Counted from the first letter of the stretch, positions 24,271 through 35,044 are shown. The stretch is 64,000 nucleotides of DNA from Bin87 sp965203855 (GCA_965203855.1 CBDBDN010000008.1:62001-126000); one strand, 5' to 3'. A program made the numbers and translations. The notes: generated by a model from the sequence alone, not told the origin.

Positions 24271-24337
24271 ATACGCCGGTTGAGGGTAAGGGCGGCCGGC
24301 GGGATGGTATGGCGCCGGCCGCTCTTACCACTTTACA

Positions 24338-25789
24338 CTACACTCCCGGCGGGCGGCGTTCTCCCCAATCGGTGGACTGCTCGTAGGCGTAGGCCAGGCG
24401 GAACAGCGTGGTTTCGTCAAAGGCGCGCCCGGCAAGCTGCAAGCCGATGGGCAGCCCGGACGCCGTGAACCCGCAGTTGATGGACAGCGCCGGCAGGTTG
24501 GCCAGGTTGAAGGGGGCAGTGAATCCGCGCCGGCCCTTGAACCCGGCGATTACTTCCTCTTTCGTACCGAGGCCGGCCGACTGCGGGATTAGGGTTGCCG
24601 GCACCGATGACGCCGGCATCACCAACGCATCAGCTTCGTCCAGCGCGGCCAGTATTTGGCGGCGCAGCGCATCCCGCAGCCGCATCGCTTTCTGGTAGGC
24701 TCTGGCCGGAATGACGCTGCCCATCAGCAGCCGCACCTGGTTGTTGTGGTCCAGATCGCGCAGCTGTTCCGTAGAGATGATGTCCCAGTTGAGCATTGCG
24801 GCGTCGCTGCTGATGATGGCGTAGGAGATTTCCGAGGAGTTGACAATCAGCGGGATGGACACTTCCCGCACTGCGGCGCCCAGGTCGGACAGCCTGGCGG
24901 CGGCGGCGATTACGGCGTCCCGCACTTCCGGGTCGTTGGCGTCGGTATGTACGCGCTCGGTTACGATGCCGATTTTCAGGCCGCTGATATTGCCGTCCAG
25001 CGCGGCGGCGTAATCCGGCACCGGCACATTCCAGGTTTGGGGGTCTTTGGGGTCGTGGCCGGCGATGGCGGCCAGCGTGTGGGCGCAGTCGGTAACGGTG
25101 CGGGAAATCGGCCCGGCCGTGTCCATCGACCAGCTGGCGCCGAACACTCCGTGCCGGCTGACGCGTCCGAAAGTGGGCCGGATGCCGACCAGGCCGCAGA
25201 ACGCCGCCGGCCCGCGGATGCTGCCGCCGGTATCCTCGCCCAGGGAAGTAGCGCAGAGGAACGCCGCCGTCGCCGCGCCGGAGCCACTGCTGGAGGTGCC
25301 GGGGTTGCGCCCGGTATCCCAGGGATTGCGGGGGCGTCCGTAGGGATGCCGGAAAGCGTCGCCGCTGGCGTATTCGCTCATGTTGAGCTTGCCCAGCAGC
25401 ACGGTGCCGGCGGCGCGCAGCCGTTCCATTATGGTGGCGTCCGCGTACGGCACATTTTCGGCCAGAATAGTGGAGCCGTTGGTAGTAACGATGCCGGCGG
25501 TATTGAACTGGTCTTTGACGGCGACGGGGACGCCGTGGAGCGGCCCGCGCCGATTGCCGGCGGCGATTTCGGCGTCGGCGCGGCGGGCGTCCGCGCGGGC
25601 CCGGTCGGCGGTTACGGTGATATAGGACGCATAGCTGCCGTCCAGCCGGGCGATGCGTTCCAGGTAAGCTTCGGTGGCGTCAAGCGAGGAAACGGAGCCG
25701 TTTGCGATGCGCTGGCCCAGTTCGGTGGCCGAGATATAGCACAGGTCGGCAGCGGTCGTCTCGGTGATGGTGCGGTCGGCGGTAGTCAT
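24338..25789 (-). CDS. Amidase-signature family amidohydrolase (GatA-like)
   Basis: 483 residues. The Ser-cisSer-Lys triad is visible: Lys in VPVAVKDQF (about residue 86), the cis-Ser in TSSSGSGAAT (about 160-169) and the nucleophile Ser in GEDTGGSIRGPAAFCGLVG (about 180-198). The C-terminal FNLANLPALSINCGFTASGLPIGLQL is typical. It follows a 72-residue GatC-like protein with a one-base stop/start overlap (TGATG), so the two should be translated together. A stand-alone amidase with a GatC-like helper is more likely than tRNA-dependent transamidation, since no gatB is nearby. Confidence 0.9.
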   Translation of the reverse strand: MTTADRTITETTAADLCYISATELGQRIANGSVSSLDATEAYLERIARLDGSYASYITVTADRARADARRADAEIAAGNRRGPLHGVPVAVKDQFNTAGIVTTNGSTILAENVPYADATIMERLRAAGTVLLGKLNMSEYASGDAFRHPYGRPRNPWDTGRNPGTSSSGSGAATAAFLCATSLGEDTGGSIRGPAAFCGLVGIRPTFGRVSRHGVFGASWSMDTAGPISRTVTDCAHTLAAIAGHDPKDPQTWNVPVPDYAAALDGNISGLKIGIVTERVHTDANDPEVRDAVIAAAARLSDLGAAVREVSIPLIVNSSEISYAIISSDAAMLNWDIISTEQLRDLDHNNQVRLLMGSVIPARAYQKAMRLRDALRRQILAALDEADALVMPASSVPATLIPQSAGLGTKEEVIAGFKGRRGFTAPFNLANLPALSINCGFTASGLPIGLQLAGRAFDETTLFRLAYAYEQSTDWGERRPPGV

Positions 25790-26007
25790 CAGGGCGCCTC
25801 CTGCTGGCGGGCCGTAGCGGATACGATGATGGGCAGCGGTTCAATGCCGGCGACATCGGGCTCGGCGATGGCGTCCAAAGCCGCCAGCAGGCCGTTCAGC
25901 GATGCGCGCACTTCCGGCGCCAGGTCATCCGGGATGGTGATTCGGGAGGCGGCGGCCAAAGCCTGCACCTCAACGACGGTCAAATCGGGAGCATTCAAAT
26001 CGGGCAT
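25789..26007 (-). CDS. GatC-like / DUF4089-like small amidase partner
   Basis: 72 residues, starting MPDLNAPDLTVVEVQAL. It contains a helical ITIPDDLAPEVRASLNGLLAALD segment and ends where the amidase begins. Size, position and the IPxxxxxxVxxxLxxL pattern match the GatC-like proteins that precede amidases in catabolic operons. GAGG precedes the ATG by about nine bases. Confidence 0.7.
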   Translation of the reverse strand: MPDLNAPDLTVVEVQALAAASRITIPDDLAPEVRASLNGLLAALDAIAEPDVAGIEPLPIIVSATARQQEAP

Positions 26008-26138
26008 AATTCCAACCTCAAGGGGAGAGAGCGACGCCGGAACGAAGCAGGCGCAACGCCCGGCGCAATCTCAAAAGTGCGGCAATTGTGTACGGGCGCG
26101 CCGGCGATGTCAACATTGCGCCCGGCGGCTGCGCCAAC

Positions 26139-26147
26139 TGCTATAAT
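26139..26147 (+). promoter_or_regulatory. Extended -10 promoter of glmU
   Basis: TGC followed by TATAAT (26142-26147) in the divergent gap between the GatC-like gene and glmU. No -35 at standard spacing. The start codon is about 100 bases downstream. Confidence 0.55.
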
Positions 26148-26248
26148 CTGCTGTTGTAACCCAAGCCGTAATCTATAATTCATGCGCCGGCAACTGATGC
26201 GCCGGCAGCATCACCGGGCGGACTAGTTCGCCAAGTCGGGGGGCAACT

Positions 26249-27757
26249 ATGGCTACGCGCGCCGCACTTTCCGAATCGGTATCGGCATCCGAATCCCAAT
26301 TCCAAGCCCAAGCCCAAGCCAATCCGAATCCCAAGCCCGCGCCGGATGCGGTTGGCGTGATATTGGCGGCGGGGCGGGGCCGCCGGATGTATTCCCGCAC
26401 GCCGAAGCCGCTGCACCGCGCCGCCGGCAAGGAACTGATCCGTTTTCCGGTGGAACTGCTGGACGCTTGCGGCATTGAACGCATCGTGGCAGTGGTCAGT
26501 CCCGACAATGCGCCGGCCGTGTCCGCGCTGCTGGGCAATCGCGTAGCCTACGCCGTCCAGCCGGAGCCGCGAGGGACGGCGGACGCCCTGTCCTGCGCCT
26601 TGGACGCCCTGGATACTTTGGACGCCTTGGATACCTCGGATGCCTTGGATACCGCGCCGCCGACCATAGTCGTACTGGCCGGCGATACTCCGCTGGTGCG
26701 CGCGGAGTCGGTGCGGCAGCTGCTGGCGGAGCATCAGGCCGTTGCCGGCCGGCGTATGACGATACTGTCCGCTACGGATGTATTCGCTCCTGACTTGGGC
26801 CGCATTGAGCGCGCCAGCGTTACCAGCGACGGGCGGGTGGGCGCCGTTAGCGCCATCGTGGAGGCGAGCGACCGTCCGGGGCCGGGCCTGGCTCCTGCGG
26901 AAGTCAACACCGGCGTATATTGCCTGGACGGGGCGTGGACGCGGGCGAATCTGGACGGCATCGCGCCGTCGGCATCGGGGGAACGGTATCTTACCGGGCT
27001 GGCGGCGCGGGCGGCCAGTTCGGGCGCGGATGTCGCCGCTATGCCCATCGCATTGGCCGACGAAGCGATGGGGGTGAACAATCGGGAGCAGCTGGCCGGC
27101 GTTGAGACGGTACTGCGCGACCGGATTTGCCGCTACTGGATGGAACACGGCGTAACCATGGTTGACCTGGCCGCTACCTATATTGACGCTGATGTTGTCA
27201 TCGGCAGGGATACTACGCTGCTGCCGGGCACAATGCTGTCCGGGAATACCGCCGTCGGCGCCGACTGCCGCATTGGCCCTAACGCCGTCATTGAGGACAG
27301 CGCCATCGGCGACCGCTGCCGGGTCATGGCATCGTTTCTGGAAGGGGCGCAAGTAGCGGCGGATGTGGAAATCGGCCCTTACTGCCATCTGCGTCCGGGG
27401 GCGGTTATTGAAAGCGCGGCGCATCTGGGCAATTTTGTGGAAGTGAAAAACTCGCGCATCGGCGCCGCGACGGCCGCCGGGCATTTCTGCTATCTGGGGG
27501 ATGCCGACATCGGCGCCGGCGTGAACATTGGCGCCGGCACGGTTACCTGCAACTATGACGGCGTGGACAAGCATCCGACGCGCATCGGGGACGGCGCTTT
27601 TATCGGCAGCGACACGATGCTGATTGCGCCGGTAAGCGTAGGCGAAAGCGCGGCTACCGGCGCCGGCGCCGTGGTAACTAAAGACATCCCGGACGCTGGA
27701 CGGGCGGTAGGCGTTCCTGCTAGACTGGTGCGCGGGAAAACTGCGGACAAACGATAA
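26249..27757 (+). CDS. glmU: Bifunctional GlmU (GlcNAc-1-P uridyltransferase / GlcN-1-P acetyltransferase)
   Basis: Makes UDP-GlcNAc for peptidoglycan and envelope glycans. The N-terminal nucleotidyltransferase has GVILAAGRGRRMYSRTPKPLH (about residues 36-56) and LAGDTPLVR; the C-terminal left-handed beta-helix hexapeptide domain has NFVEVKNSRIG, HFCYLGDADIG, NIGAGTVTCNYDGVDKHPT and FIGSDTMLIAPVSVG. At 502 residues it is longer than the usual roughly 455, owing to two low-complexity insertions: a Gln/Ala/Pro/Asn-rich leader (residues about 10-32) and a LDALDT-type repeat (about 112-131) just before the GDTPLV block. Both arise from short in-frame DNA repeats. Confidence 0.93.
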   Translation: MATRAALSESVSASESQFQAQAQANPNPKPAPDAVGVILAAGRGRRMYSRTPKPLHRAAGKELIRFPVELLDACGIERIVAVVSPDNAPAVSALLGNRVAYAVQPEPRGTADALSCALDALDTLDALDTSDALDTAPPTIVVLAGDTPLVRAESVRQLLAEHQAVAGRRMTILSATDVFAPDLGRIERASVTSDGRVGAVSAIVEASDRPGPGLAPAEVNTGVYCLDGAWTRANLDGIAPSASGERYLTGLAARAASSGADVAAMPIALADEAMGVNNREQLAGVETVLRDRICRYWMEHGVTMVDLAATYIDADVVIGRDTTLLPGTMLSGNTAVGADCRIGPNAVIEDSAIGDRCRVMASFLEGAQVAADVEIGPYCHLRPGAVIESAAHLGNFVEVKNSRIGAATAAGHFCYLGDADIGAGVNIGAGTVTCNYDGVDKHPTRIGDGAFIGSDTMLIAPVSVGESAATGAGAVVTKDIPDAGRAVGVPARLVRGKTADKR

Positions 27758-27821
27758 TGACCCGCCGCAATAACCCGCCATCATGACCCGCCGCAATAAC
27801 CCGCCATCATGACCCGCCGCC
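27757..27821 (+). repeat. 26-bp tandem repeat between glmU and the CBS-domain gene
   Basis: Unit atgacccgccgcaataaccc plus gccatc, two full copies (27757-27782 and 27783-27808) and a partial third. The array overlaps the last base of the glmU stop codon and ends at the start region of the next gene. Confidence 0.85.
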
Positions 27822-27824
27822 GCA

Positions 27825-29150
27825 ATGCGTCGCGGACGCCGCCGGCAGAGGGCCGACAACTTGGATACTGACAGTAGCTTACCACCGTTATTGATGCTGG
27901 CCGTCGCGCTGCTGCTTTTTGGATGGAGCAGCAGCGTTGCCGCCGCCGCCCGGAGGGTTTCCCCCCTGGCGACGCCGGCGATGTCGGGCGGCCACCATGC
28001 TCTCCCCGGCGCAGTGGCCTGGATTAGAGCCGTCGCCGGGATTTTGGCCGGCGGCGGCGCGGCTTTTCTTGCCATTGTCGTCGCCGCGGATTTTGCGGGG
28101 CCGAATCCGGCTAACCCGTTCAGCGGGGCCGGCGGCTGGATTACCCTTGCTTTGATTGCGCTGTCGGCGGCGGCCGGCGCGGCCGGCCTGGTCATCATGG
28201 ACTTGGCGGCGCGGCTGCTGGTTAGACGATTTCCGGCGTTTGGAGATTGGGCGGCGCGGCCTTTGCAATGGCGCATCGGACGCCGGGCGGGACGCCGGAC
28301 GCAGCAGAACGGCGCCTCCGGCAACGGCAATGGCCGGGATCACGAAGCGGACGGGCCGGCGCCGCTAACCGACGACGAACTGCGTAACCTGGACAATACC
28401 GACATTGATATGGTGCGTTCCATCAGCCGGATGGACGACCGGGACGCCGCCCATATAATGGTGCCGCGCCTGGATGTTGACGCCGTGGCGGCGACGGCAA
28501 CGCTGTCCGAAACGGTGGGCGCATTCGTAAAGAGCCGGCATACCCGACTGCCGGTGTACCGCGAAACGATGGACGATGTGATTGGGGTTATCCATATCAG
28601 TGATGTACTGCTGGCTTTGTCCGGGGATGACCCGGAGCAGACCCCGGAAAGCATAATGCGGGAGCCGGAGTTCGTGGCCGAGAATATGGCGGTTGACGAC
28701 CTGCTGGCGCTGCTGCGCCGGAAATCCCTGCAAATGGCGATTGTCGTTGACGAATTCGGCGGCGTTGAGGGCATCGTAACGCTGGAGGATGTGCTGGAGG
28801 AAATCGTTGGCGAAATCACCGACGAGTTCACCGAACCGGAAAGCGCGGAGCCGGCCTATGACGGCAACGGCATCTGGACGCTCAATGCTACGATGACGCT
28901 GGACGATGTGGAGCGCGCCGTTGGCATCGTTCTGGAACATGAGGAAGTCAATACCGTCGGCGGCTTCGTCTATATGCGTCTGGGGCGGATGGCCGCAGTG
29001 GGCGACCTGGTAAGCGATGGCAACGCTGCCATTGAGGTTACGCAGATGAACGGGCGGCGCATTCAGCAGGTGCGCCTGCGAGTTGCGGACGGCGGCGCAT
29101 CCGATACCGATGGCAACGCCGCCGCGCACCGGAAACGCGTTGCCAAGTAG
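27825..29150 (+). CDS. CorC/HlyC-type CBS-pair membrane protein
   Basis: 441 residues. Two to three N-terminal hydrophobic segments (about residues 22-45, 65-88 and 100-125) form a membrane part shorter than a canonical CNNM/DUF21 domain. A CBS pair follows (AAHIMVPRLDVDAV... and ESIMREPEFVAENMAVDDLL...), with VDEFGGVEGIVTLEDVLEEIVGEI as the classic end of the second CBS unit. The C-terminal CorC_HlyC domain is NTVGGFVYMRLGRMAAVGD. Family members act in Mg/Co efflux or membrane ion homeostasis; the haemolysin name is historical. Close behind glmU on the same strand. Confidence 0.88.
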   Translation: MRRGRRRQRADNLDTDSSLPPLLMLAVALLLFGWSSSVAAAARRVSPLATPAMSGGHHALPGAVAWIRAVAGILAGGGAAFLAIVVAADFAGPNPANPFSGAGGWITLALIALSAAAGAAGLVIMDLAARLLVRRFPAFGDWAARPLQWRIGRRAGRRTQQNGASGNGNGRDHEADGPAPLTDDELRNLDNTDIDMVRSISRMDDRDAAHIMVPRLDVDAVAATATLSETVGAFVKSRHTRLPVYRETMDDVIGVIHISDVLLALSGDDPEQTPESIMREPEFVAENMAVDDLLALLRRKSLQMAIVVDEFGGVEGIVTLEDVLEEIVGEITDEFTEPESAEPAYDGNGIWTLNATMTLDDVERAVGIVLEHEEVNTVGGFVYMRLGRMAAVGDLVSDGNAAIEVTQMNGRRIQQVRLRVADGGASDTDGNAAAHRKRVAK

Positions 29151-29186
29151 AACGCCCCGGACGCTTGGCGTCCGGGGCGTTCTACT
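29146..29186. terminator. Bidirectional intrinsic terminator between convergent genes
   Basis: Long perfect inverted repeat: aagtagaacgccccggacgc, loop, then gcgtccggggcgttctactt. It contains the stop codon of the CBS-domain gene in its left arm and separates it from the convergent gene ending at 29239. Confidence 0.85.
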
Positions 29187-29238
29187 TGCGGGGTAACACC
29201 GGCAGGGCCGGGCGGCGCGCCGATGACGACGCTTGTCG

Positions 29239-30000
29239 CTAACGCTTCCCGACCAGCTCGCCGCTCAAAATCAGAAAGTGGTCGTACAGCCCGTCGGGAA
29301 CCGGCACTGCCAGATGCACCGTCGCGCGGTCGGCATTGGTAAGGGCCAGGTCGGATGCCGGTATTACATCCGTATGCGTAGCCAGGTACAGGTAATCCTG
29401 CTCGTCGCTGCTGACGATTATGGGCAGCCCATCGGTCTCGGCCAGATACTGGGGCGCCCGGGTCAAGTTGCTGAAGCCGTAAGGGCCGCCGCCGGCCGGC
29501 CCGAAAAGCCACATTGCGCCTTGTTCGCCGGGGTTGGCGAACCCGTCCAGCTGCCCGGCGGAGATGGAATCCATCGCATAGCTGGCAACCGATTCACCGG
29601 CGGAATGCAGTTCAGCTACGGAAACCTTGATGTCCAGAGCTTTAACGCGCAGTTCGGCAGCGGCCGGCAGAGAGTCCGGCGCGGCGCCGGCGCCGGACAA
29701 GGGCGTGAACCCCAGTTTGGCGGCTTGTTCGTCATAGACGCCGGGGGGTAGGGACAGTTCCCGCACCGTAAGGCTGCCGTCGGCGGCCGGCAGCGCGGCG
29801 GCTTCTACTGCTTGCACCAAGCCCGGACGCTCTGCGTTGTAGTCGTCCAGCCCGTACCGCAGCCAGAAAATGTAGCCGTAGTAGCTGCCGCCGGCCAGGG
29901 CCAGGCCCAAGCCTACCAGCAAGAGCGCGATACCCGTCCAGCGCAGGCCGTAATGCTCGGCCCGGCTGCGGATATGCATATAGTCCAATCCGATTTCCAT
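29239..30000 (-). CDS. Membrane-anchored sortase-fold-like protein lacking the catalytic Cys and His
   Basis: 253 residues with one N-terminal membrane helix (about residues 20-45). The exported part follows the order of class D/E sortases: LRVKALDIKVSVAEL (counterpart of the IPxIxVxxPV strand), GEQGAMWLFGPAGGG (where sortases have GNxxLAGHR), YLYLATHTDVIPASD (counterpart of YxYxVxxxxxVxPxD), and a strand TVHLAVPVPDGLYDHFLILSGE (where active sortases have LTLxTC and a later Arg). The catalytic His is FGP here and the Cys is absent, so it would be inactive as a transpeptidase. The family call is my reading of motif order and is not certain. Confidence 0.5.
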   Translation of the reverse strand: MEIGLDYMHIRSRAEHYGLRWTGIALLLVGLGLALAGGSYYGYIFWLRYGLDDYNAERPGLVQAVEAAALPAADGSLTVRELSLPPGVYDEQAAKLGFTPLSGAGAAPDSLPAAAELRVKALDIKVSVAELHSAGESVASYAMDSISAGQLDGFANPGEQGAMWLFGPAGGGPYGFSNLTRAPQYLAETDGLPIIVSSDEQDYLYLATHTDVIPASDLALTNADRATVHLAVPVPDGLYDHFLILSGELVGKR

Positions 30001-30126
30001 ATCAGTACCTTGAATGACGCGGCGCGCCGGTCGGCCGGCGGCAGCGTTGATGCGGCGTCGGCCGGCGGTGCGGGCGCGCCGGGTTGGGGCGCGATTGCGA
30101 TTGCCAATGTCGGCGCCGGCGGCCGG

Positions 30127-30321
30127 TTACTGGCGGCCGGCGCGGATGGGTTCGTTGACAAAGATGTCGCCGTTGCGGATTTTGATGTTGTAGTCGCAGG
30201 ACGGGTTGATGCAAGCCCAGGCTTTGTAGTGAACCGCCGCGCCCTGCGCCCCATAGTCGGACAGCGGCACCAGAATGCCGACATTGCACTGCTGACAGAC
30301 GGGCAATTCCATATTTTCCAC
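30127..30321 (-). CDS. Small zinc-ribbon protein
   Basis: 64 residues from GTG 30321, which sits eight bases behind GGAGG on the minus strand; the GTG at 30330 would overlap the ribosome site, and ATG 30312 is an alternative. Two Cys pairs, CQQC (N-terminal) and CINPSC, make a zinc ribbon, and INPSCDYNIKIRNGD resembles short DNA- or RNA-binding ribbons. Unknown function; upstream neighbour of the sortase-like gene on the same strand. Confidence 0.65.
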   Translation of the reverse strand: MENMELPVCQQCNVGILVPLSDYGAQGAAVHYKAWACINPSCDYNIKIRNGDIFVNEPIRAGRQ

Positions 30322-30447
30322 CGAGTTCACCTCCCTGGCGGGTTATTCGGCGGCAACTATAGCAATTGGGCGCAGCAGTATGCCCGCACGCCGGCAAGCA
30401 GGGTTTGGCGGGTTTTGTCGGCGGCTTTGCAACCGGTAATCCGCAGC

Positions 30448-30860
30448 CGTCATTCCGGCACCTCAAACCGTCTTTCCGGCACCTCAAACCGTCATTCCGG
30501 CACCTCAAACCGTCATTCCGGCACCTCAAACCGTCATTCCGGCACCTCAAACCGTCTTTCCGGCGAAAGCCGGAATCCGGCGTCGTAACCGCCCGTTACG
30601 GCAATGGAGCCGGCAAGCATAGATTCCGGCTTTCGCCGGAATGACGGTTGGGGGACGCCGGAATGACGGTTGGGGGACGCCGGAATGACGGTCGGGGGAC
30701 GCCGGAATGACGGTCGGGGGACGCCAGAATGACGGTCGGGGGACGCCAGAATGACGGTTGGGAGACGCCGGAATGACGGTTGGGGGACGCCGGAATGACG
30801 GTTAGGGGACGCCGGAATGACGGTTAGGGGACGCCGACGGTTGGGGAACGCCGGAATGAC
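30448..30860. repeat. REP-like element flanked by two tandem arrays (21-bp and 22-bp units)
   Basis: A full 94-bp REP/BIME-like element (30553-30646) sits in the middle. To its left are five 21-bp units (cgtcattccggcacctcaaa plus c, 30448-30552). To its right are about ten 22-bp units (atgacggttgggggacgccg plus ga, 30641-30860) with single-base variants. Both units contain the element's terminal cgtcattccgg, in opposite orientations. The 30331-30972 gap contains no gene that I can support apart from this and the rpoD terminator. Confidence 0.9.
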
Positions 30861-30896
30861 GGGGAATATAGGCCACGCGCCCCGGTTAATAAGGAA

Positions 30897-30925
30897 CGGA
30901 GCCGGGGGGAATATCCCCGGCTCCG
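30897..30925 (-). terminator. Hairpin downstream of rpoD
   Basis: Inverted repeat cggagccgggg / ccccggctccg about 50 bases past the rpoD stop on the minus strand; no strong T-run. Confidence 0.5.
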
Positions 30926-30972
30926 CAGCGGGTCGGCAAGAGGCAGCCCCGGATTGGCTATTCCCGGATTGG

Positions 30973-32772
<1,800 letters not shown>

Positions 32773-32857
32773 ATACCCTCCCGGCAATGCTGTGAAACGG
32801 GCAATGCGATAAATGGGCAGCGGAAAACGGTATGATAAACGGCGGGGCAGTTGGGTA

Positions 32858-34660
32858 CTATTGTACGCCGGCCATTGCGCGGTCGGTTTCAAGGCGCTGC
32901 GCTTTCAGTTCCGTAAGTTGGGCGGCTTCTGCGGAGTAGAGATCGCCGCTTTCCTGCACGGCGGCGGCGAGCTCAATGATTGCGTTGTTCTGGTGTTTTC
33001 GTTGGAGAGACTGGCAGAGTTTTTGGAATGACTGCTCCGGCGTGCCGGACAGCTGCAATTGACGGGAACGCAGCTGATCCAGATGCGCCGTTAGTTCCGG
33101 GCCCGGTTCCGCCGTCCCGGCCGGGGTGCCGGTTACGATGCGAAAGATTTCCCGGTTTTCGGCGCGGCTGAACCATTCGGGGGTAACGGTGGTGGTGGCT
33201 TCCGGCACGAGTTCCGGTTCGTGCTGCAACACCAGGGCGAGCAGCGTTTCCTCGTTGATGTCGCCGGAACGCGGGGGCAGCGGGGCGTTGTCATCATCAA
33301 CGCGATTGGGGGCGGGCCGGCCGCGGCGGGGTTCTCCGGACTGGCGGGCCGCCGGCAGTTCGGCGTGCAGCGTGTCCAGGCTTACGCCCAGCTGCGTGGA
33401 CAGGGTTTCCAAATGGAAATCCCGTTTTACGGCATCCGGGATTTGCGCTACAAAGCGCAGCATCATCCGCGCTACCCAGCTGCGCCCGTCCGGGGTGGAC
33501 AAATCCGCGCGCGCTTTCAGCGTGTCCAGCAGGTAGTCAAACAGCGGGGATGCCTGCGCCAGAAAGTCGGGCCAGGCGTCCGGGGATTCCCGTATGATGT
33601 CGTCGGGATCCTGGCCGGGCGGCAGTTCGGCAATCAACAGATCCAGAGTCTGCGGCGGTTGGAGCAGAGATTGGCCGGCGCGATGTTCGGATTGAGCGGC
33701 CCGGCGCTGAAACACGCCCCAGGATGATTCCAGGCTGCGGAGCGTGGCGTTGCGGCCGGCGGCGTCGCCGTCCAGCGCCATCGTTACCTTGCCGGTGAGC
33801 CGGCGCACTTGGGCCACCTGCTGTTCGGTAAGCGCCGTTCCCATTGACGCCACTACATTATCATAGCCGTTCTGGTGCGCCATGATGGCGTCCATATAGC
33901 CCTCAACGATGACGGCGCCCTGCTGCCGGACGGGTTCTTTGGCGAGATGCATGGCGTAGAGGATGGCCGACTTGTCAAAGACCGCGGTGCGGGGGGTATT
34001 GATGTACTTGGCGGCGTCGCTGTCGTCCAAGGCGCGGCTGCCGAACCCGGCCAGGCGACCCGACCAGTCCCGTATCGGTATCATCAACCGGCCCCGGAAC
34101 AAGTCGTAATAGCGGGCGTCGTCGGTTTCACGGGCCAGCCCGGCGACGACGACGCGAGGCGGGGCAAATCCGAGGGCGTCCAGGTGGGCCAGCAGGCGGT
34201 TATCGCGGGGCGGACTGTAGCCGAGCTCAAAGGTCTGTATGGTGCGCTCGGCAAGGCCCCGGTTAGCGAGATAGTCGCGGACGAATGCGGCTTCGGGGGT
34301 TGCCAGCTGCTGGCGGTAAAAGAGCAGGGCGGCGTCATTGATGGCGAACAGCTCGGCGGAGACGCCGGACTGCTGGCGGGTCTCCAGGGTAACGCCGACC
34401 CGTTCCGCCAGCCGGCGCAGGGCGTCGCGGAACTCCAGCCCTTCGGCTTTCATTATGAAAGACAGCGCGTCGCCGCCCTCGGCGCAGGCGCCGAAGCAGC
34501 GCCACGACTGCCGGTCGGGGAACACATAGAAAGAGGGCGTCCTTTCCTGGTGAAAGGGGCAGTTGGCTTTGAAAGAGCCGCCGGAGCGGAGCAGGTTGAC
34601 ATAGCCGCCGACCAGCTCCACGATGTCCACGCGGCTTTTTACTTCGTCAATTGCGCTCAT
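32858..34660 (-). CDS. dnaG: DNA primase DnaG
   Basis: 600 residues; makes RNA primers at the replication fork with DnaB helicase. The CHC2 zinc finger is at residues 34-59 (CPFHQERTPSF and CFGACAEGGD; the second Cys pair is CxxxC). The primase core contains FELGYSPPRDNRLL, GFGSRALDDSDAAKYINTP and the TOPRIM segment VIVEGYMDAIMAHQNGYDNVVASMGTAL with the DGDAAG acidic motif. The C-terminal helicase-interacting helical domain starts near residue 400. An extended -10 promoter lies about 40 bases upstream, and rpoD follows. Confidence 0.95.
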   Translation of the reverse strand: MSAIDEVKSRVDIVELVGGYVNLLRSGGSFKANCPFHQERTPSFYVFPDRQSWRCFGACAEGGDALSFIMKAEGLEFRDALRRLAERVGVTLETRQQSGVSAELFAINDAALLFYRQQLATPEAAFVRDYLANRGLAERTIQTFELGYSPPRDNRLLAHLDALGFAPPRVVVAGLARETDDARYYDLFRGRLMIPIRDWSGRLAGFGSRALDDSDAAKYINTPRTAVFDKSAILYAMHLAKEPVRQQGAVIVEGYMDAIMAHQNGYDNVVASMGTALTEQQVAQVRRLTGKVTMALDGDAAGRNATLRSLESSWGVFQRRAAQSEHRAGQSLLQPPQTLDLLIAELPPGQDPDDIIRESPDAWPDFLAQASPLFDYLLDTLKARADLSTPDGRSWVARMMLRFVAQIPDAVKRDFHLETLSTQLGVSLDTLHAELPAARQSGEPRRGRPAPNRVDDDNAPLPPRSGDINEETLLALVLQHEPELVPEATTTVTPEWFSRAENREIFRIVTGTPAGTAEPGPELTAHLDQLRSRQLQLSGTPEQSFQKLCQSLQRKHQNNAIIELAAAVQESGDLYSAEAAQLTELKAQRLETDRAMAGVQ

Positions 34661-34701
34661 ATTTGGTATGCCGCCGCGTCAAGGGTGAACTGCGTCAGGG
34701 T

Positions 34702-34710
34702 ATTATAGCA
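34702..34710 (-). promoter_or_regulatory. Extended -10 promoter of dnaG-rpoD
   Basis: On the minus strand, TGC followed by TATAAT (complement of attatagca at 34702-34710), about 40 bases before the dnaG ATG. Confidence 0.65.
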
Positions 34711-34750
34711 CGCCAATGCGCCGCGGCGAAATCGGGGGGTATGGCAAGTT

Positions 34751-34940
34751 ACGCCAAATCCGGCGCAAGCGGGAATGACGGTTGGGGGTATTGACACCGA
34801 TGGACAGGATGGACGGGATAGGGTTTTATGGCATGGATGGAGGGGATGAATGGGGATTTTGGATTCCGGCTTGCGCCGGAATGACGGTACAGGGGCCGGT
34901 ATGACGGTTGAGGGGTTGGGATGGCGGTTGCGGGGGGAAT
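34751..34940. repeat. Degenerate REP-like elements between dnaG and cofG
   Basis: Two half elements, 34756-34783 (atccggcgcaagcgggaatgacggtt) and 34862-34888 (gattccggcttgcgccggaatgacgg). The second is followed by decayed tandem units (ggtatgacggttgaggggtt, gggatggcggttgcgggg). The whole gap 34661-35044 also carries the two promoters listed, and no gene. Confidence 0.7.
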
Positions 34941-34989
34941 GGCAGAACTTTAACTGCCTGATTGGAAACGCTTGCCATACGCCGCCGCC

Positions 34990-35018
34990 TTGAATACCGA
35001 CTGATACCTGCGTACAAT
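34990..35018 (+). promoter_or_regulatory. Sigma-70 promoter of the F420 operon
   Basis: TTGAAT (34990-34995), 17-base spacer, TACAAT (35013-35018), about 27 bases before the first cofG start codon. Confidence 0.6.
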
Positions 35019-35044
35019 ACGCCTGCCAGCGATGCCCCAGGATT

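Noticed and set aside
26180..28330. Long open frame on the minus strand opposite glmU and the CBS gene
   Set aside because: Antisense shadow of a GC-rich gene; low-complexity product, no ribosome site, and glmU on the other strand is clear.
30448..30860. CRISPR-like array
   Set aside because: The units are 21-22 bp, directly abutting with no spacers, and no cas gene is near; it is a simple tandem array beside a REP-like element.
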